A stretch of 64,000 nucleotides of DNA. Origin: Staphylococcus pettenkoferi. GTDB lineage: Bacteria; Bacillota; Bacilli; Staphylococcales; Staphylococcaceae. Both the position numbers and the translations under genes were made by a program. Location: NCBI RefSeq assembly GCF_026659735.1, contig NZ_JANSKK010000006.1, positions 1 through 64,000 of the forward strand, written 5' to 3'. Positions 7,877-17,562 of the stretch are shown one piece after another (positions within the stretch are counted from its first letter, which is position 1; each line of letters starts with the position of its first letter). The notes under the pieces are model-generated. The model ran no database searches. It had not been told where the DNA came from and was given only the letters and a program-made list of their open reading frames with translations.

Positions 7877-8950
7877 TTATGAGAATAGTTGTTTGCTATT
7901 TCGGTTAAATATACCTTCTTTTTCTTCTTGAGTGAAGTATTTTGTACGACTTATATCTTGTTGCATTTTATCTATCCAGGAATCTGGCGCATAATGTGCA
8001 TCTGAGCCAAAAAGAAGATGTGACACGTCTGTCGTTTCATTTAAGCTCGCAAAGGTCGCATCCCCTGTCGATAAAGCTGTATCGTAGTAGAATCGACTCA
8101 AGTATTCTGAAACAGTTGCGTTTAAAGTGTTCCAGCCATCAAGGCCGTGTTTATACTGCTTAAACATCTTCGCATATTTCACAGGATGTTTGATGACCGT
8201 CTTCATGAGATCTTTCTTCTTGCTGCCCATCATCGATTGCAGACGTGATTTCGGATCTTCCATAATATAGCGTTGCGTCTCTAACGCCTCATGAATACGC
8301 CATTTCAGATACGGTAACGTTCCACCTGCATGTGCGAGAATAAACTTCAACTGATCATAACGTTCCATCGTGCCACTGAGTACAAGATTCGTTGCTGCAC
8401 GTGTCGTATTGAACGTAAATTCTTCGAGGAAATCTGCAAAGACATATTGCGGTTTCGCTACTTTATCTGACGTTGAGCTTGGATGCACGAAGATGATGCC
8501 TTGATGACGGTTAATCTCAGCCATCACTGGATCGAAGCAATCATCACCTAAATACGCATCGCCATAGTTAGACAATAAACCAATACCATCTAACTTTAAT
8601 TCTTCAAGCGCATATCTCACTTCTGCGATAGATTCTTTGACATGAGGCATAGGGAGTAAAGCGAAACTTCTGAAACGTCCAGGATACTTCGCCTTGAGTT
8701 CAGCTTGATATTCGTTTACTTGACGTGCAACTTTCGCTGCTTTCTTTTTCTTAAAAGGAAGTGTCGCAGGCTCTGAAATTGACGTCACACCCACATCAAT
8801 ACCTAACTCATCCATCATTTGTAGACTATCTTCAGGCTTCCAATCTTTAATAGGGTAACCGCCTGCTGTCGTTACGCCAATCTTCTTCAATGCATGTTTA
8901 TATATTTGAGGGATAATATGATGATGAATATCTATTATTTGTGGAGACAT
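7877..8950 (-). CDS. Amidohydrolase-family metal-dependent hydrolase/decarboxylase (ACMSD-like)
   Basis: A 357-residue TIM-barrel amidohydrolase-2 protein. It has the N-terminal HxH metal motif (DIHHH, residues 7-11), a mid-protein His in VHPSS, ILAHAGGTLPYL, and a C-terminal FGSDAHYAP carrying the metal-binding Asp. This order matches the ACMSD/gamma-resorcylate decarboxylase group, Zn enzymes acting on small carboxylates. The start is the ATG at 8950 behind AGAAGG; the longer frame lacks a ribosome site. It stands alone, and the substrate is unknown. Confidence 0.85.
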   Translation of the reverse strand: MSPQIIDIHHHIIPQIYKHALKKIGVTTAGGYPIKDWKPEDSLQMMDELGIDVGVTSISEPATLPFKKKKAAKVARQVNEYQAELKAKYPGRFRSFALLPMPHVKESIAEVRYALEELKLDGIGLLSNYGDAYLGDDCFDPVMAEINRHQGIIFVHPSSTSDKVAKPQYVFADFLEEFTFNTTRAATNLVLSGTMERYDQLKFILAHAGGTLPYLKWRIHEALETQRYIMEDPKSRLQSMMGSKKKDLMKTVIKHPVKYAKMFKQYKHGLDGWNTLNATVSEYLSRFYYDTALSTGDATFASLNETTDVSHLLFGSDAHYAPDSWIDKMQQDISRTKYFTQEEKEGIFNRNSKQLFS

Positions 8951-9174
8951 GGTAAAACCTTCTTTCGGGAAAATGTACGAGTTTCTACTATTATAGTTTA
9001 CTACTTTTCCCTGATGTTGAAACATGGATCAACGCTTTAACTCCTCTCTTATAAATAGTTGGGAAATACATTACGCTAAGAATATTGTATTTGCCGCTAT
9101 GAATCTATTTTATCTTCACTATAATAAGTGTTTTTTCTTCTAAGTAAATGTAAAGTTATTCTTCCCATATAAGT

Positions 9175-9203
9175 TTGTAACTTCTGTTAATTATTGCTAT
9201 GAT
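9175..9203 (+). promoter_or_regulatory. Promoter of the thiC leader
   Basis: TTGTAA (9175-9180), a 17-base spacer and TATGAT (9198-9203) place the transcript start just before the TPP aptamer. Confidence 0.65.
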
Positions 9204-9225
9204 ATAAATGTAATTTCATATTACA

Positions 9226-9312
9226 TTGCTAGGGGTGCTTTAAAGTGCTGAAAGAGGAGGATTCCTCAACCCTTTGGACCTGAACTAGATAATACTAGCG
9301 TAGGGAAGCAAA
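9226..9312 (+). ncRNA. TPP riboswitch (THI element)
   Basis: The conserved thi-box blocks are present in order: AGGGGTGC, GTGCTGAAAG, ACCCTTTGGACCTGAACTAG, then ATAATACTAGCGTAGGGAAG. It controls thiC, whose start lies 360 bases downstream. Thiamine pyrophosphate binding should lower thiC expression. The distance to the gene is long, and a terminator hairpin lies between at 9492-9521. Confidence 0.95.
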
Positions 9313-9491
9313 TGAACGTACGAAGAGTAGTAAATATAAAAGGGCTCAGTTGCTCTACTCTATCGTTGTTGTAAGTGAATTCGCGTGGTATACATATGAG
9401 TAACGCGTGATTAGTGCAAGGTCTGCCATCATTGAGCGCTTGCATACTATATACTGACTTACACATGAAACGTCTCTATATGTCGTTCTTT

Positions 9492-9521
9492 GCGCATTCC
9501 TCCTAGAGAATGTGCTTTTTT
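9492..9521 (+). terminator. Terminator in the thiC leader (riboswitch expression platform candidate)
   Basis: GCGCATTC pairs with GAATGTGC, followed by six T residues. It lies about 180 bases after the aptamer and 150 before thiC, so it may be the TPP-controlled stop. The 9313-9491 stretch shows no supportable gene. Confidence 0.75.
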
Positions 9522-9643
9522 AATATTTACTACTTAATTATAGAAATCAAATTGATTATATTCTTAACTGCCACAATTCACCTGCCTATCAATTGGTTTC
9601 TCTTAACCGCTTCTCTTGAACCTCTCCACTTAAGCCCTCCTAG

Positions 9644-11410
<1,767 letters not shown>

Positions 11411-11537
11411 TTTGTGTATAGCGAGCGACGAAGTAGATTCATCGGATGAGAAGTATGAATTTTTATAGAGTGAACTAGCATGAAATCTTGAATCCAAAAG
11501 CCATTAGTCAAATTTTTTAAAATAACGCACTTTTTTG

Positions 11538-11567
11538 TTGCTTTATTGAGCTAAATCGAAGTATAAT
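11538..11567 (+). promoter_or_regulatory. Promoter-like site of the degenerate antitoxin RNA
   Basis: TTGCTT (11538-11543), 18 bases, TATAAT (11562-11567), closely resembling the promoter at 11965-11993. It points toward the toxin frame at 11637-11741 from its 3' side, as an Fst-type RNA II promoter does. The following sequence shows only a weak terminator and a poor match to the toxin leader. Confidence 0.5.
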
Positions 11568-11636
11568 AAAAATAACTCATTCACTTATTATTATCTGACG
11601 CACAATGTTAATGGTATAAGATGAGTGTATTGTTGG

Positions 11637-11741
11637 TTATTTGTCATCTTTTTTATTGCGTTCTTGTAACCAGTGCTTAAACGCAATAACTATACAACTA
11701 CTGATAGTAGTTAGTATAGTATTTATTATTACTTCAAACAG
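11637..11741 (-). CDS. Fst/PepA1-family toxin peptide, copy with a CTG start (possibly inactive)
   Basis: A 34-codon frame with the core ILTTISSCIVIAFKHWL, then a charged tail ERNKKDDK, typical of the Fst/PepA1 (SprA1) membrane toxins. It aligns residue for residue with the copy at 12070-12174. The codon in the start position is CTG, behind GGAGGTG, and an upstream in-frame TGA rules out a longer frame. CCTTG and CAAGG in the leader can pair beside the ribosome site, as in other Fst mRNAs. It is either weakly translated from CTG or a decaying copy. Confidence 0.6.
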   Translation of the reverse strand: MFEVIINTILTTISSCIVIAFKHWLQERNKKDDK

Positions 11742-11802
11742 GGCAGTTCACCTCCTTGTACCAAAAACGGCGTCAAGGTTAGACGGCTCTATAATAAGTC
11801 AC

Positions 11803-11845
11803 ACACAAATCCTCATGTTTTTGGTTATAACATGGGGATTTGTGT
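11803..11845. repeat. Strong inverted repeat between the two toxin loci
   Basis: ACACAAATCCTCATG (11803-11817) pairs with CATGGGGATTTGTGT (11831-11845). The arms resemble the CCCCATG/CATGGGG terminator of the second toxin locus, so it may be a left-over terminator of a third unit. 11846-11964 holds nothing else I can support. Confidence 0.6.
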
Positions 11846-11964
11846 ATAATGGAAAAGATCTACACTTCAGAAATGAATTAAATCTAACATTAAAGATATG
11901 TATACTTATGACACCTTACATAATTATCCAGATGCATACCTCTAAATATATATCAATATTTCAT

Positions 11965-11993
11965 TTGCTTTATTCTTCTTCTTAAAGTATAAT
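11965..11993 (+). promoter_or_regulatory. Promoter of the antitoxin RNA
   Basis: TTGCTT (11965-11970), a 17-base spacer and TATAAT (11988-11993). Transcription would start near 12000 and run into the hairpin at 12024-12058. Confidence 0.7.
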
Positions 11994-11999
11994 AAAAGC

Positions 12000-12058
12000 G
12001 AATATCAGGTATGCTTATTCACCAAACCCCCATGCTAGTGCTAGTAGCATGGGGGTTT
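12000..12058 (+). ncRNA. Putative RNA II-type antisense antitoxin RNA
   Basis: A roughly 60-base RNA predicted from the promoter at 11965-11993 to the terminator AAACCCCCATGCTA/TAGCATGGGGGTTT (12024-12037, 12045-12058). Its 5' part, TCAGGTATGCTTATTCACC (12005-12023), matches 17 of 19 positions of the plus strand at 12167-12185, which is the complement of the toxin ribosome site and start codon. The same stem terminates the convergent toxin mRNA. This is the layout of the par/Fst type I system. Confidence 0.65.
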
Positions 12059-12069
12059 ATTAGTGCTGG

Positions 12070-12174
12070 TTATTTGTCATCTTTATTGTTGCGCTTATCT
12101 AACCAGTATCTAAACGCAACTACGATACAACTACTAATTGTAGTTAGTATCGCTTGTATTAATACGTCAGGCAT
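12070..12174 (-). CDS. Fst/PepA1-family type I toxin peptide
   Basis: A 34-residue peptide, MPDVLIQAILTTISS..., with one transmembrane helix and a charged tail (DKRNNKDDK), the layout of Fst, Ldr and SprA1-encoded PepA1. Such peptides damage the membrane when overproduced. GAGGAGGTG precedes the ATG. The leader can fold CGTGA with TCACG (12190-12207) next to the ribosome site, and an extended -10 (TGCTATGAT on the minus strand, near 12224-12232) would start the mRNA. Translation is probably blocked by the antisense RNA at 12000-12058. Confidence 0.82.
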   Translation of the reverse strand: MPDVLIQAILTTISSCIVVAFRYWLDKRNNKDDK

Positions 12175-12391
12175 GCTTTTTCACCTCCTCGTGAAGTATT
12201 CATCACGATTAGATGACTCTATAATCATAGCACGATTTCTTCATTTTGTATATTTATGCAAAATAGAACAAATATATTCTTCTGCCTTAATTTTATCTAA
12301 AATCTCATCACCTATAAGCCAATAACTCAGCTTTCGCAAGCTACAGTGTGATAAAGTTAAATTATCTACAAATTATATGAGGTGAAGCAAT

Positions 12392-13333
12392 ATGAAATTG
12401 GGCCTTATCGGAATTGGTCATGTAGGAAGCCAAATACTCACAGATATTCAATATGAGAATTTATTCTCCGAGATAACCGTAATAGATAGCAATGAGAATC
12501 TCGCTTACGGTGAAGCGCTCGACCATATACATATGCAAGGGTTAGAGGACGTTAATCACATCGATATCCATCGTGGAGATTATGCCGACCTTCAAGATGC
12601 TGATGTGATTGCTATCTCAGCAAGTGCACCTATGGATCCGAACATGCCAGACCGTGTCGCATTGACGAAAGATAACGCGAGTCTCGTAACAGATATCATG
12701 CAACGTATCGCACAAGTGACTCAAAGTGCGCTAGTCATCTTTATCACAAATCCTGTTGATGCGATGACGTATCTAGCTCAAGATGCCGTGGATTATCCGA
12801 AAGAGAAGATTATGGGAACAGGTACTTTGTTAGAGAGTGCGCGTTTTAGAACATTGATTGCGCAACATTACCAAATTGATCCGAAATCTGTGAATGCTTT
12901 CGTGATTGGTGAACATGGTAAAAATGCTGTCCCTGTATGGAGTAAAGTGACAATCTTTGGTATGCCTATTGCAGAATATGAAAAATTGGCAAATGTTGAA
13001 CCGATTGATCAACAAGCCATTACAAATCAGGTGGATAAAGTCGCATTTGACGTCTTGAAGAACAAGGGGTGGACGAGCAGTACAGTTTCTCGTGCAACAA
13101 CTTCTCTCATCCGTCATTTATTACTCAACGAACGCTCCATCTTACCTATCACTGCCCCACTTCACGGTGAGTATGATTTGAATCACTGTGCGATGAGTCT
13201 ACCTACTTTAGTGGATAAAAATGGTATCGTGGAACGTTATGCAATCGAGCTTAACGAAGACGAAACACGACGCGTTAAAGATGCAGCAGACTATATTCAA
13301 TCTGCAATTCAACTTGGTCAGGAAAATCTTTAA
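12392..13333 (+). CDS. L-lactate dehydrogenase-family 2-hydroxyacid dehydrogenase
   Basis: A 313-residue LDH/MDH-fold enzyme with the NAD motif GIGHVG (residues 7-12), Arg88 (the R109 role), Asn120, Arg151 in LLESARFR (the R171 role) and His175 in GEHGKN (proton relay). The position that is Gln in LDH and Arg in MDH appears to be Met81, and the catalytic Asp168 equivalent is Glu148. These changes suggest a larger or more hydrophobic 2-oxoacid, as in L-hydroxyisocaproate dehydrogenase, not pyruvate. It has a GAGGTGAAG ribosome site, stands alone, and ends at the terminator at 13353-13394. Confidence 0.85.
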   Translation: MKLGLIGIGHVGSQILTDIQYENLFSEITVIDSNENLAYGEALDHIHMQGLEDVNHIDIHRGDYADLQDADVIAISASAPMDPNMPDRVALTKDNASLVTDIMQRIAQVTQSALVIFITNPVDAMTYLAQDAVDYPKEKIMGTGTLLESARFRTLIAQHYQIDPKSVNAFVIGEHGKNAVPVWSKVTIFGMPIAEYEKLANVEPIDQQAITNQVDKVAFDVLKNKGWTSSTVSRATTSLIRHLLLNERSILPITAPLHGEYDLNHCAMSLPTLVDKNGIVERYAIELNEDETRRVKDAADYIQSAIQLGQENL

Positions 13334-13352
13334 TCAAGTGGTATAAATATAG

Positions 13353-13394
13353 AAATCGCCCGCACTACCTACTTTTGGATAGTACGGGCGATTT
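13353..13394. terminator. Terminator between LDH-like and aldo/keto reductase genes
   Basis: AAATCGCCCG pairs with CGGGCGATTT across a long loop with inner pairing. It lies between convergent genes. Confidence 0.7.
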
Positions 13395-13498
13395 GTATAC
13401 GTGGATCGTATATTAATACAGAGTGATAAATGCCAGGATTCAATCTCGATTACTGCGCGTTTTAATACCCTACACTTTAACGAAAAATGAAAAGCTCA

Positions 13499-14578
13499 TC
13501 ATTTCTGTTGCTTACGCTCCATTAAATCTCCAAATTCTTTCAAGTAGGGTTGTTCAGCTGGAGAACCAAGATTTGCCGAATTCATCGCACGATGCCAATG
13601 CGGATATAATGGTTCTGGTTGCGTAAGCTCAGTAATTTTATCCTGCTCATCCTTCGTCAACTGAAGTTGATAAGAAGCAATATTATCAATCAGTTGCTCT
13701 TTATTACGCGCCGCTAGGACAAGTGAATCCACATTCGGACGCTCTCTTAACCACGCTAAAGTAACTTGAGGCACAGAAACTTGGTGATGGTTCGCAATTT
13801 CTTGAAGCACATCGACTAAATCGTATAATAAATTATAATCTTTGACGTAAGGCTCGGCCCAACCGTCACCTTGACGCGTTCCTGATTCACCTTCTGGGTG
13901 ATTACGCGTAATTTTACCCGTCAAGAGACCTTCACCAAGCGGGGACCAAATGCTATTACCCACGCCAAGCTCGCGTGCAGCCGGAAGCAACTCATACTCC
14001 GCTTCTCTCGCTTCTGGTGTATAATAAATTTGTTGAGCTACAGGAGGCGCCATGTTGTTCTCTGTCGCTTTCGTTACCGTTTGCGCCAGTGACCAAGCAC
14101 TGTAATTCGAAACGCCCCAATAACGAATCTTGCCTTTCTGTATTAAATCATTCATCGCTTGAATGGTTTCTTCAACTGGAACATTACCATCCCATAAATG
14201 CATATAATATAAATCAATATGGTCAGTTCCTAATCTTTGCAGTGACTCATCAATTGACTTCTCAATATTTGAACGCGTGCCACCTTGGAAATTCGGATTA
14301 TCTGATAGTGGGAAACCTGTCTTCGAACTAATCACCATCTCATCACGGTGGTTACGAATCGCCTTACCTAACGCGAGTTCCGCATCCCCTTCCGCGTATA
14401 AATTTGCCGTATCAAATTGGTTGATACCTTGGTCAATTGCATAGTCAATCATATAATTGAGTTCTTTCTTTGAAATACCCCCAGCATTCTCGAAGCCATT
14501 CGTACCTGAGAATGGCACTGAGCCTAATGCGTATTGAGACACTCTTAATCCAGAGTTACCTAATTGTTTATTATCCAT
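13499..14578 (-). CDS. Aldo/keto reductase
   Basis: A 359-residue NADPH-dependent oxidoreductase. The catalytic tetrad is visible: Asp in FDTANLYAEG, Tyr of that same motif, Lys in VISSKTG, and His in DLYYMHLWD. Conserved later motifs are GKIRYWGVSNYS and a TLAWLRERP stretch near the cofactor site. It is of the YghZ/voltage-gated-channel-beta-like length class. The ATG at 14578 follows GAGGAGG; the ten extra upstream residues of the longer frame overlap that site. Single gene; substrate unknown. Confidence 0.9.
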   Translation of the reverse strand: MDNKQLGNSGLRVSQYALGSVPFSGTNGFENAGGISKKELNYMIDYAIDQGINQFDTANLYAEGDAELALGKAIRNHRDEMVISSKTGFPLSDNPNFQGGTRSNIEKSIDESLQRLGTDHIDLYYMHLWDGNVPVEETIQAMNDLIQKGKIRYWGVSNYSAWSLAQTVTKATENNMAPPVAQQIYYTPEAREAEYELLPAARELGVGNSIWSPLGEGLLTGKITRNHPEGESGTRQGDGWAEPYVKDYNLLYDLVDVLQEIANHHQVSVPQVTLAWLRERPNVDSLVLAARNKEQLIDNIASYQLQLTKDEQDKITELTQPEPLYPHWHRAMNSANLGSPAEQPYLKEFGDLMERKQQK

Positions 14579-14834
14579 AGGATCATCCTCCTCTATTAAT
14601 CCAATCATAATTATAAATTCCCTGGTTCCGCCTACTCTAATCTAGATAATTTCAGCAGGTTATATGTAGGGTAAGAGGGTCGTGCAAAACTATACGCGTA
14701 CACTAAAGATGATACTATCCAATTTAATCCTCTCTTAAGGAAAATCTCATCATCGTATTCGGAAATACCTATATATATTAATTCTATTATGATATCTTAA
14801 ATAATGAATATAATACAAAGGAGTTATATATTTT

Positions 14835-15227
14835 ATGAAAAAAAGCATTTTAATGATTCTTACACTCGTGCTCAGCACTACAGTATTCTTAAGCGCTTGT
14901 GAGGATAGCGATAAAGGTTCTAAGAAACCAAGCTCAGACGCGAGCAAAAATAGTACTTATGACCTCGTCTACTATGAAGTCTTAAATAATGGTGACGCTG
15001 AAGATGCAAAAACGGATGTCGCTTATAAGGAGAAAGGGTCATCGAAAGTGAAGCATTACCACCCATCGCTCGATCATGTTTATGAGCACATCATTGATGA
15101 CGGTGATAAGAAACCGCATGTCGTTAAAGATGGTAAGAAGTTCTTTATTTATCGCCCACCTTACATGACTTACGGCGATGATGATTTTAGCGGTAAAGTA
15201 GAAGATAAAAGTGACGTTAAGAAGTAA
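14835..15227 (+). CDS. Putative lipoprotein of unknown function
   Basis: A 130-residue protein with a lipoprotein signal peptide: KK, a hydrophobic core, and lipobox LSAC with the lipidated Cys at residue 22. The mature part is a short Ser/Lys linker, then a compact domain with YDLVYYEVL, HYHPSLDHVYEHI and FFIYRPPYMTYGDDDFSG. AAAGGAG precedes the ATG. The secreted Ser/Arg-rich protein gene starts 16 bases after its stop, so the two are surely cotranscribed. I do not recognise the family. Confidence 0.75.
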   Translation: MKKSILMILTLVLSTTVFLSACEDSDKGSKKPSSDASKNSTYDLVYYEVLNNGDAEDAKTDVAYKEKGSSKVKHYHPSLDHVYEHIIDDGDKKPHVVKDGKKFFIYRPPYMTYGDDDFSGKVEDKSDVKK

Positions 15228-15242
15228 GTGAGGTGATAGAGA

Positions 15243-15905
15243 ATGAAGATCATGAAACGTATTGGACAAACGGTAATTATCTCAGCACTTGCGATTGGAT
15301 TGACTACACCGCAATGGGCAGATGCAGCGGGAAGCACTGGCGGAAGTTCGGGAGGCAGCTCTAGTTCAAGTTCAAGTAGTAGCGCCTCATCTAGTAGTGC
15401 TGCACGTAGCTCGTCAACAAGTTCTACTAACTCCACTTCAATGGCACGCCAAAGTGCGCTCAATGCGAGTCGTCAAAGTGCACGACAAGCGAGTCGTAAC
15501 GCTTCTCGAAGTGCGAGTCAGAAAGGTTCATCGGCGAGTCGACAACGGGCGAAAGCGTCTTTAAATCGCACGAAATCTTTAACACCACCGCCACGACGTT
15601 ATCAAGACACAACACCGTATCATAATCAATTTATGGGTACGAGCTTTTATAATAACTGGCTCTTCTATTACGCCATTGTAAATAACAGCAATGCGCATCA
15701 GAAGAAGCAATCGGCAGCACGTTCTATCCAACACCAGAAAGATATGTTACGTAAACAAATGAAGAAAGGCGAAACTTTGCATACAGTGACGATTCAAACG
15801 AAACATGGTCCACGACTGATTGCTTTGCCGAAGAAAGATTACGATAAAGTTCAAAAAGGTGCGACTGTGCATTATCATAACGGAAAAATCAGTGTTGAAT
15901 CTTAA
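15243..15905 (+). CDS. Secreted Ser/Arg-rich protein of unknown function
   Basis: A 220-residue protein. A signal peptide (residues 1-28, WADA cleavage region) is followed by Gly/Ser-rich sequence, nearly unbroken Ser from about 36 to 70, then an Arg/Ser/Ala region with repeated SRQSARQASRNASRSAS spacing to about 105. A C-terminal part contains FMGTSFYNNWLFYYAIVNN and a basic tail with TIQTKHGPRLIALPKKDYDKV. The middle is disordered and very basic, so it may bind teichoic acid, DNA or the cell surface. It has a GAGGTGATAG ribosome site and ends at the terminator at 15909-15947. Family not recognised. Confidence 0.72.
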   Translation: MKIMKRIGQTVIISALAIGLTTPQWADAAGSTGGSSGGSSSSSSSSSASSSSAARSSSTSSTNSTSMARQSALNASRQSARQASRNASRSASQKGSSASRQRAKASLNRTKSLTPPPRRYQDTTPYHNQFMGTSFYNNWLFYYAIVNNSNAHQKKQSAARSIQHQKDMLRKQMKKGETLHTVTIQTKHGPRLIALPKKDYDKVQKGATVHYHNGKISVES

Positions 15906-15908
15906 AAA

Positions 15909-15947
15909 AAGCGGAGCATCCTCTGGTTAAATGAGGATCCTCCGCTT
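15909..15947. terminator. Bidirectional terminator
   Basis: AAGCGGAGCATCCTC pairs with GAGGATCCTCCGCTT. A run of seven T on the minus strand and AT-rich sequence on the plus strand suit the convergent genes on either side. Confidence 0.8.
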
Positions 15948-16050
15948 ATTTATGTCGTGTTTCTTCTATTATAATAGCTGGGGGTGGGCCTCTAATCAGT
16001 TCTCATGCCAAACTGATCTATTTAAAAGTATAATATACCCGTTTCAACAG

Positions 16051-16296
16051 CTACTCCCTTTTACCTTCACGCTCAGTCTCTTCATCCTCTTCATCGTCAT
16101 CGCCTTCAAAAAAAGATTCTAATATAACGCAGATAATTATTCCTACAATAATACTCGTCTTACCGTAGGGCAGACGGCTTAAAAAGGCTAAATGCGTTCC
16201 TTGCCAGTTATCATATATGTGAAGAAGAAAGTTAATAAAGAAGAGCATACCGCCTATCGAGGCTAGCGTCCCAAAGAAAGAAGCTAAAAATCGCAT
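16051..16296 (-). CDS. Small membrane protein with acidic tail
   Basis: An 81-residue protein with two hydrophobic helices (about residues 5-27 and 46-60) and a strongly acidic tail (EGDDDEEDEETERE). AGGAGGG lies six bases before the ATG at 16296; a GTG one codon earlier is also possible. It follows the exporter permease by 79 bases across a hairpin, so it may be read through from the exporter operon at low level or from its own promoter. No family recognised. Confidence 0.6.
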   Translation of the reverse strand: MRFLASFFGTLASIGGMLFFINFLLHIYDNWQGTHLAFLSRLPYGKTSIIVGIIICVILESFFEGDDDEEDEETEREGKRE

Positions 16297-16330
16297 CACT
16301 ATCCCTCCTAAAATTTGAATTTCCAGAAGA

Positions 16331-16366
16331 AAATCTGGACGCCCACTGAACGTGAGGCCCAGATTT
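16331..16366 (-). terminator. Terminator after the exporter permease
   Basis: AAATCTGG pairs with CCAGATTT around a loop with inner GCCC/GGC pairing. It lies just after the permease stop, followed on the minus strand by a T-rich tract. Confidence 0.65.
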
Positions 16367-16374
16367 AATAACGC

Positions 16375-17562
16375 TTACTTGATAATATCGATGAGTTCTT
16401 TCTTGGCAGCGGCACGTGCAGGTACCCAACCGAAGACCACTCCGATGAGTGTAGATACACCGACTGCGATAAGCACAGGGCCAAAGGAAATCATCGGTGA
16501 CACGTATTTAGGTGTTACCGCATCGACGAGGAATGAGAACAAGATACCGAGGATCAGTCCGATAATTCCACCGAGTAGACAAAGGACAACACTTTCGACA
16601 AGGAACTGAATCTCAATATCTCGACTCTTCGCACCGAACGCACGACGAATCGCGATTTCTTCTGTTCGTTCAGCGACAGATATATACATCACGTTCATCA
16701 CACCGATACCCGCGATGAAGAGTGAAATACCTGCGACTGCGGCTACGAAGTACGTAATGCCATCAAAAATTTTATTAAATGATTTCATGTTCTGTTCCAT
16801 ATCGTTATAAGAATATTGACCTTTATCTGATGCTGTACCTTTCTTGCTGAGCTGTTTCTCAACTTTTTTGGCCACATCTTTCTTATTCGCATCATCTGTC
16901 AGTTTCAATTGAAGTTGCGGCATGTCTGTAGATAAATTTTTCATATAGGCTTTGAACGTACCTGTCGGCATTTGAACGGCATTATCACCGCCACCGAACA
17001 TGCCGCCGCCTTTATCCGCAACACCTACAACTTTAAATCCTTGATTATCGATGAACAGCGTCTTACCTACTGCATCATTATGGAAGACATCTTTCGCCAA
17101 CTTATGATCGATAACGACAACTTTATCATTCGTGTCATTCGCATCTTCGCTAAAGCCTTTACCTTCATCTGTAGTTGTTTGGCTCTTCGTTTTGAAGACA
17201 CTAAGGTCACCATTTTTGTTGGAATTAGTCAGCTTTGCGTTATATCCCATATCGTCATCTTCTTTAACTTTAGCTGACTTCACTCCATCTACTTGTTTAG
17301 CTGTTTGTAAATCTTCATTTTTAAAAGGTTTCGTCTTACTATCCATCGAATTTGGCATATACATGATCGTTGCTGAATGTTTACCTGCACCTGTGTCCTC
17401 AAATTCTTTATTAGCTGTGTGCTTAAAACCATTACCTAAGAACATGATCGTCATCACTGCCGCGATACCGATAACAATACCGATAATCGTTAGAATGTTA
17501 CGACGTTTATTCTTCATAATGGATTTAAAAGAAACGGCGATGATGTTCGGTAAGTTATTCAT
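16375..17562 (-). CDS. ABC transporter permease (MacB/YknZ-like)
   Basis: A 395-residue MacB-type permease: an N-terminal cytoplasmic stretch (NKRRNILTIIGIVIGI), first helix, a large extracytoplasmic domain (about 45-270), then three C-terminal helices in an FtsX domain with VAERTEEIAIRRAFGAK, the usual coupling segment. It overlaps the ATPase gene by four bases (ATGA), which indicates translational coupling. With the adaptor and ATPase it forms a MacAB-like tripartite exporter. In Bacillus the equivalent YknXYZ protects against the SDP toxin. Confidence 0.9.
   Translation of the reverse strand: MNNLPNIIAVSFKSIMKNKRRNILTIIGIVIGIAAVMTIMFLGNGFKHTANKEFEDTGAGKHSATIMYMPNSMDSKTKPFKNEDLQTAKQVDGVKSAKVKEDDDMGYNAKLTNSNKNGDLSVFKTKSQTTTDEGKGFSEDANDTNDKVVVIDHKLAKDVFHNDAVGKTLFIDNQGFKVVGVADKGGGMFGGGDNAVQMPTGTFKAYMKNLSTDMPQLQLKLTDDANKKDVAKKVEKQLSKKGTASDKGQYSYNDMEQNMKSFNKIFDGITYFVAAVAGISLFIAGIGVMNVMYISVAERTEEIAIRRAFGAKSRDIEIQFLVESVVLCLLGGIIGLILGILFSFLVDAVTPKYVSPMISFGPVLIAVGVSTLIGVVFGWVPARAAAKKELIDIIK

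Noticed and set aside
11641..12325. Open plus-strand frames over the toxin loci (114 and 104 codons)
   Set aside because: They read the antisense of the Fst-type toxins, have no ribosome site and unusual composition; the minus-strand peptides match a known family.
15322..15564. Frame rich in Val/Arg/Gln inside the Ser/Arg-rich gene
   Set aside because: Its composition is simply the frame-shifted reading of the repetitive serine codons; no start signals.
16051..16296. YknW equivalent of the exporter operon
   Set aside because: It has only two helices and an acidic tail; the five-helix Yip1-like protein at 19569-20174 fits YknW better.
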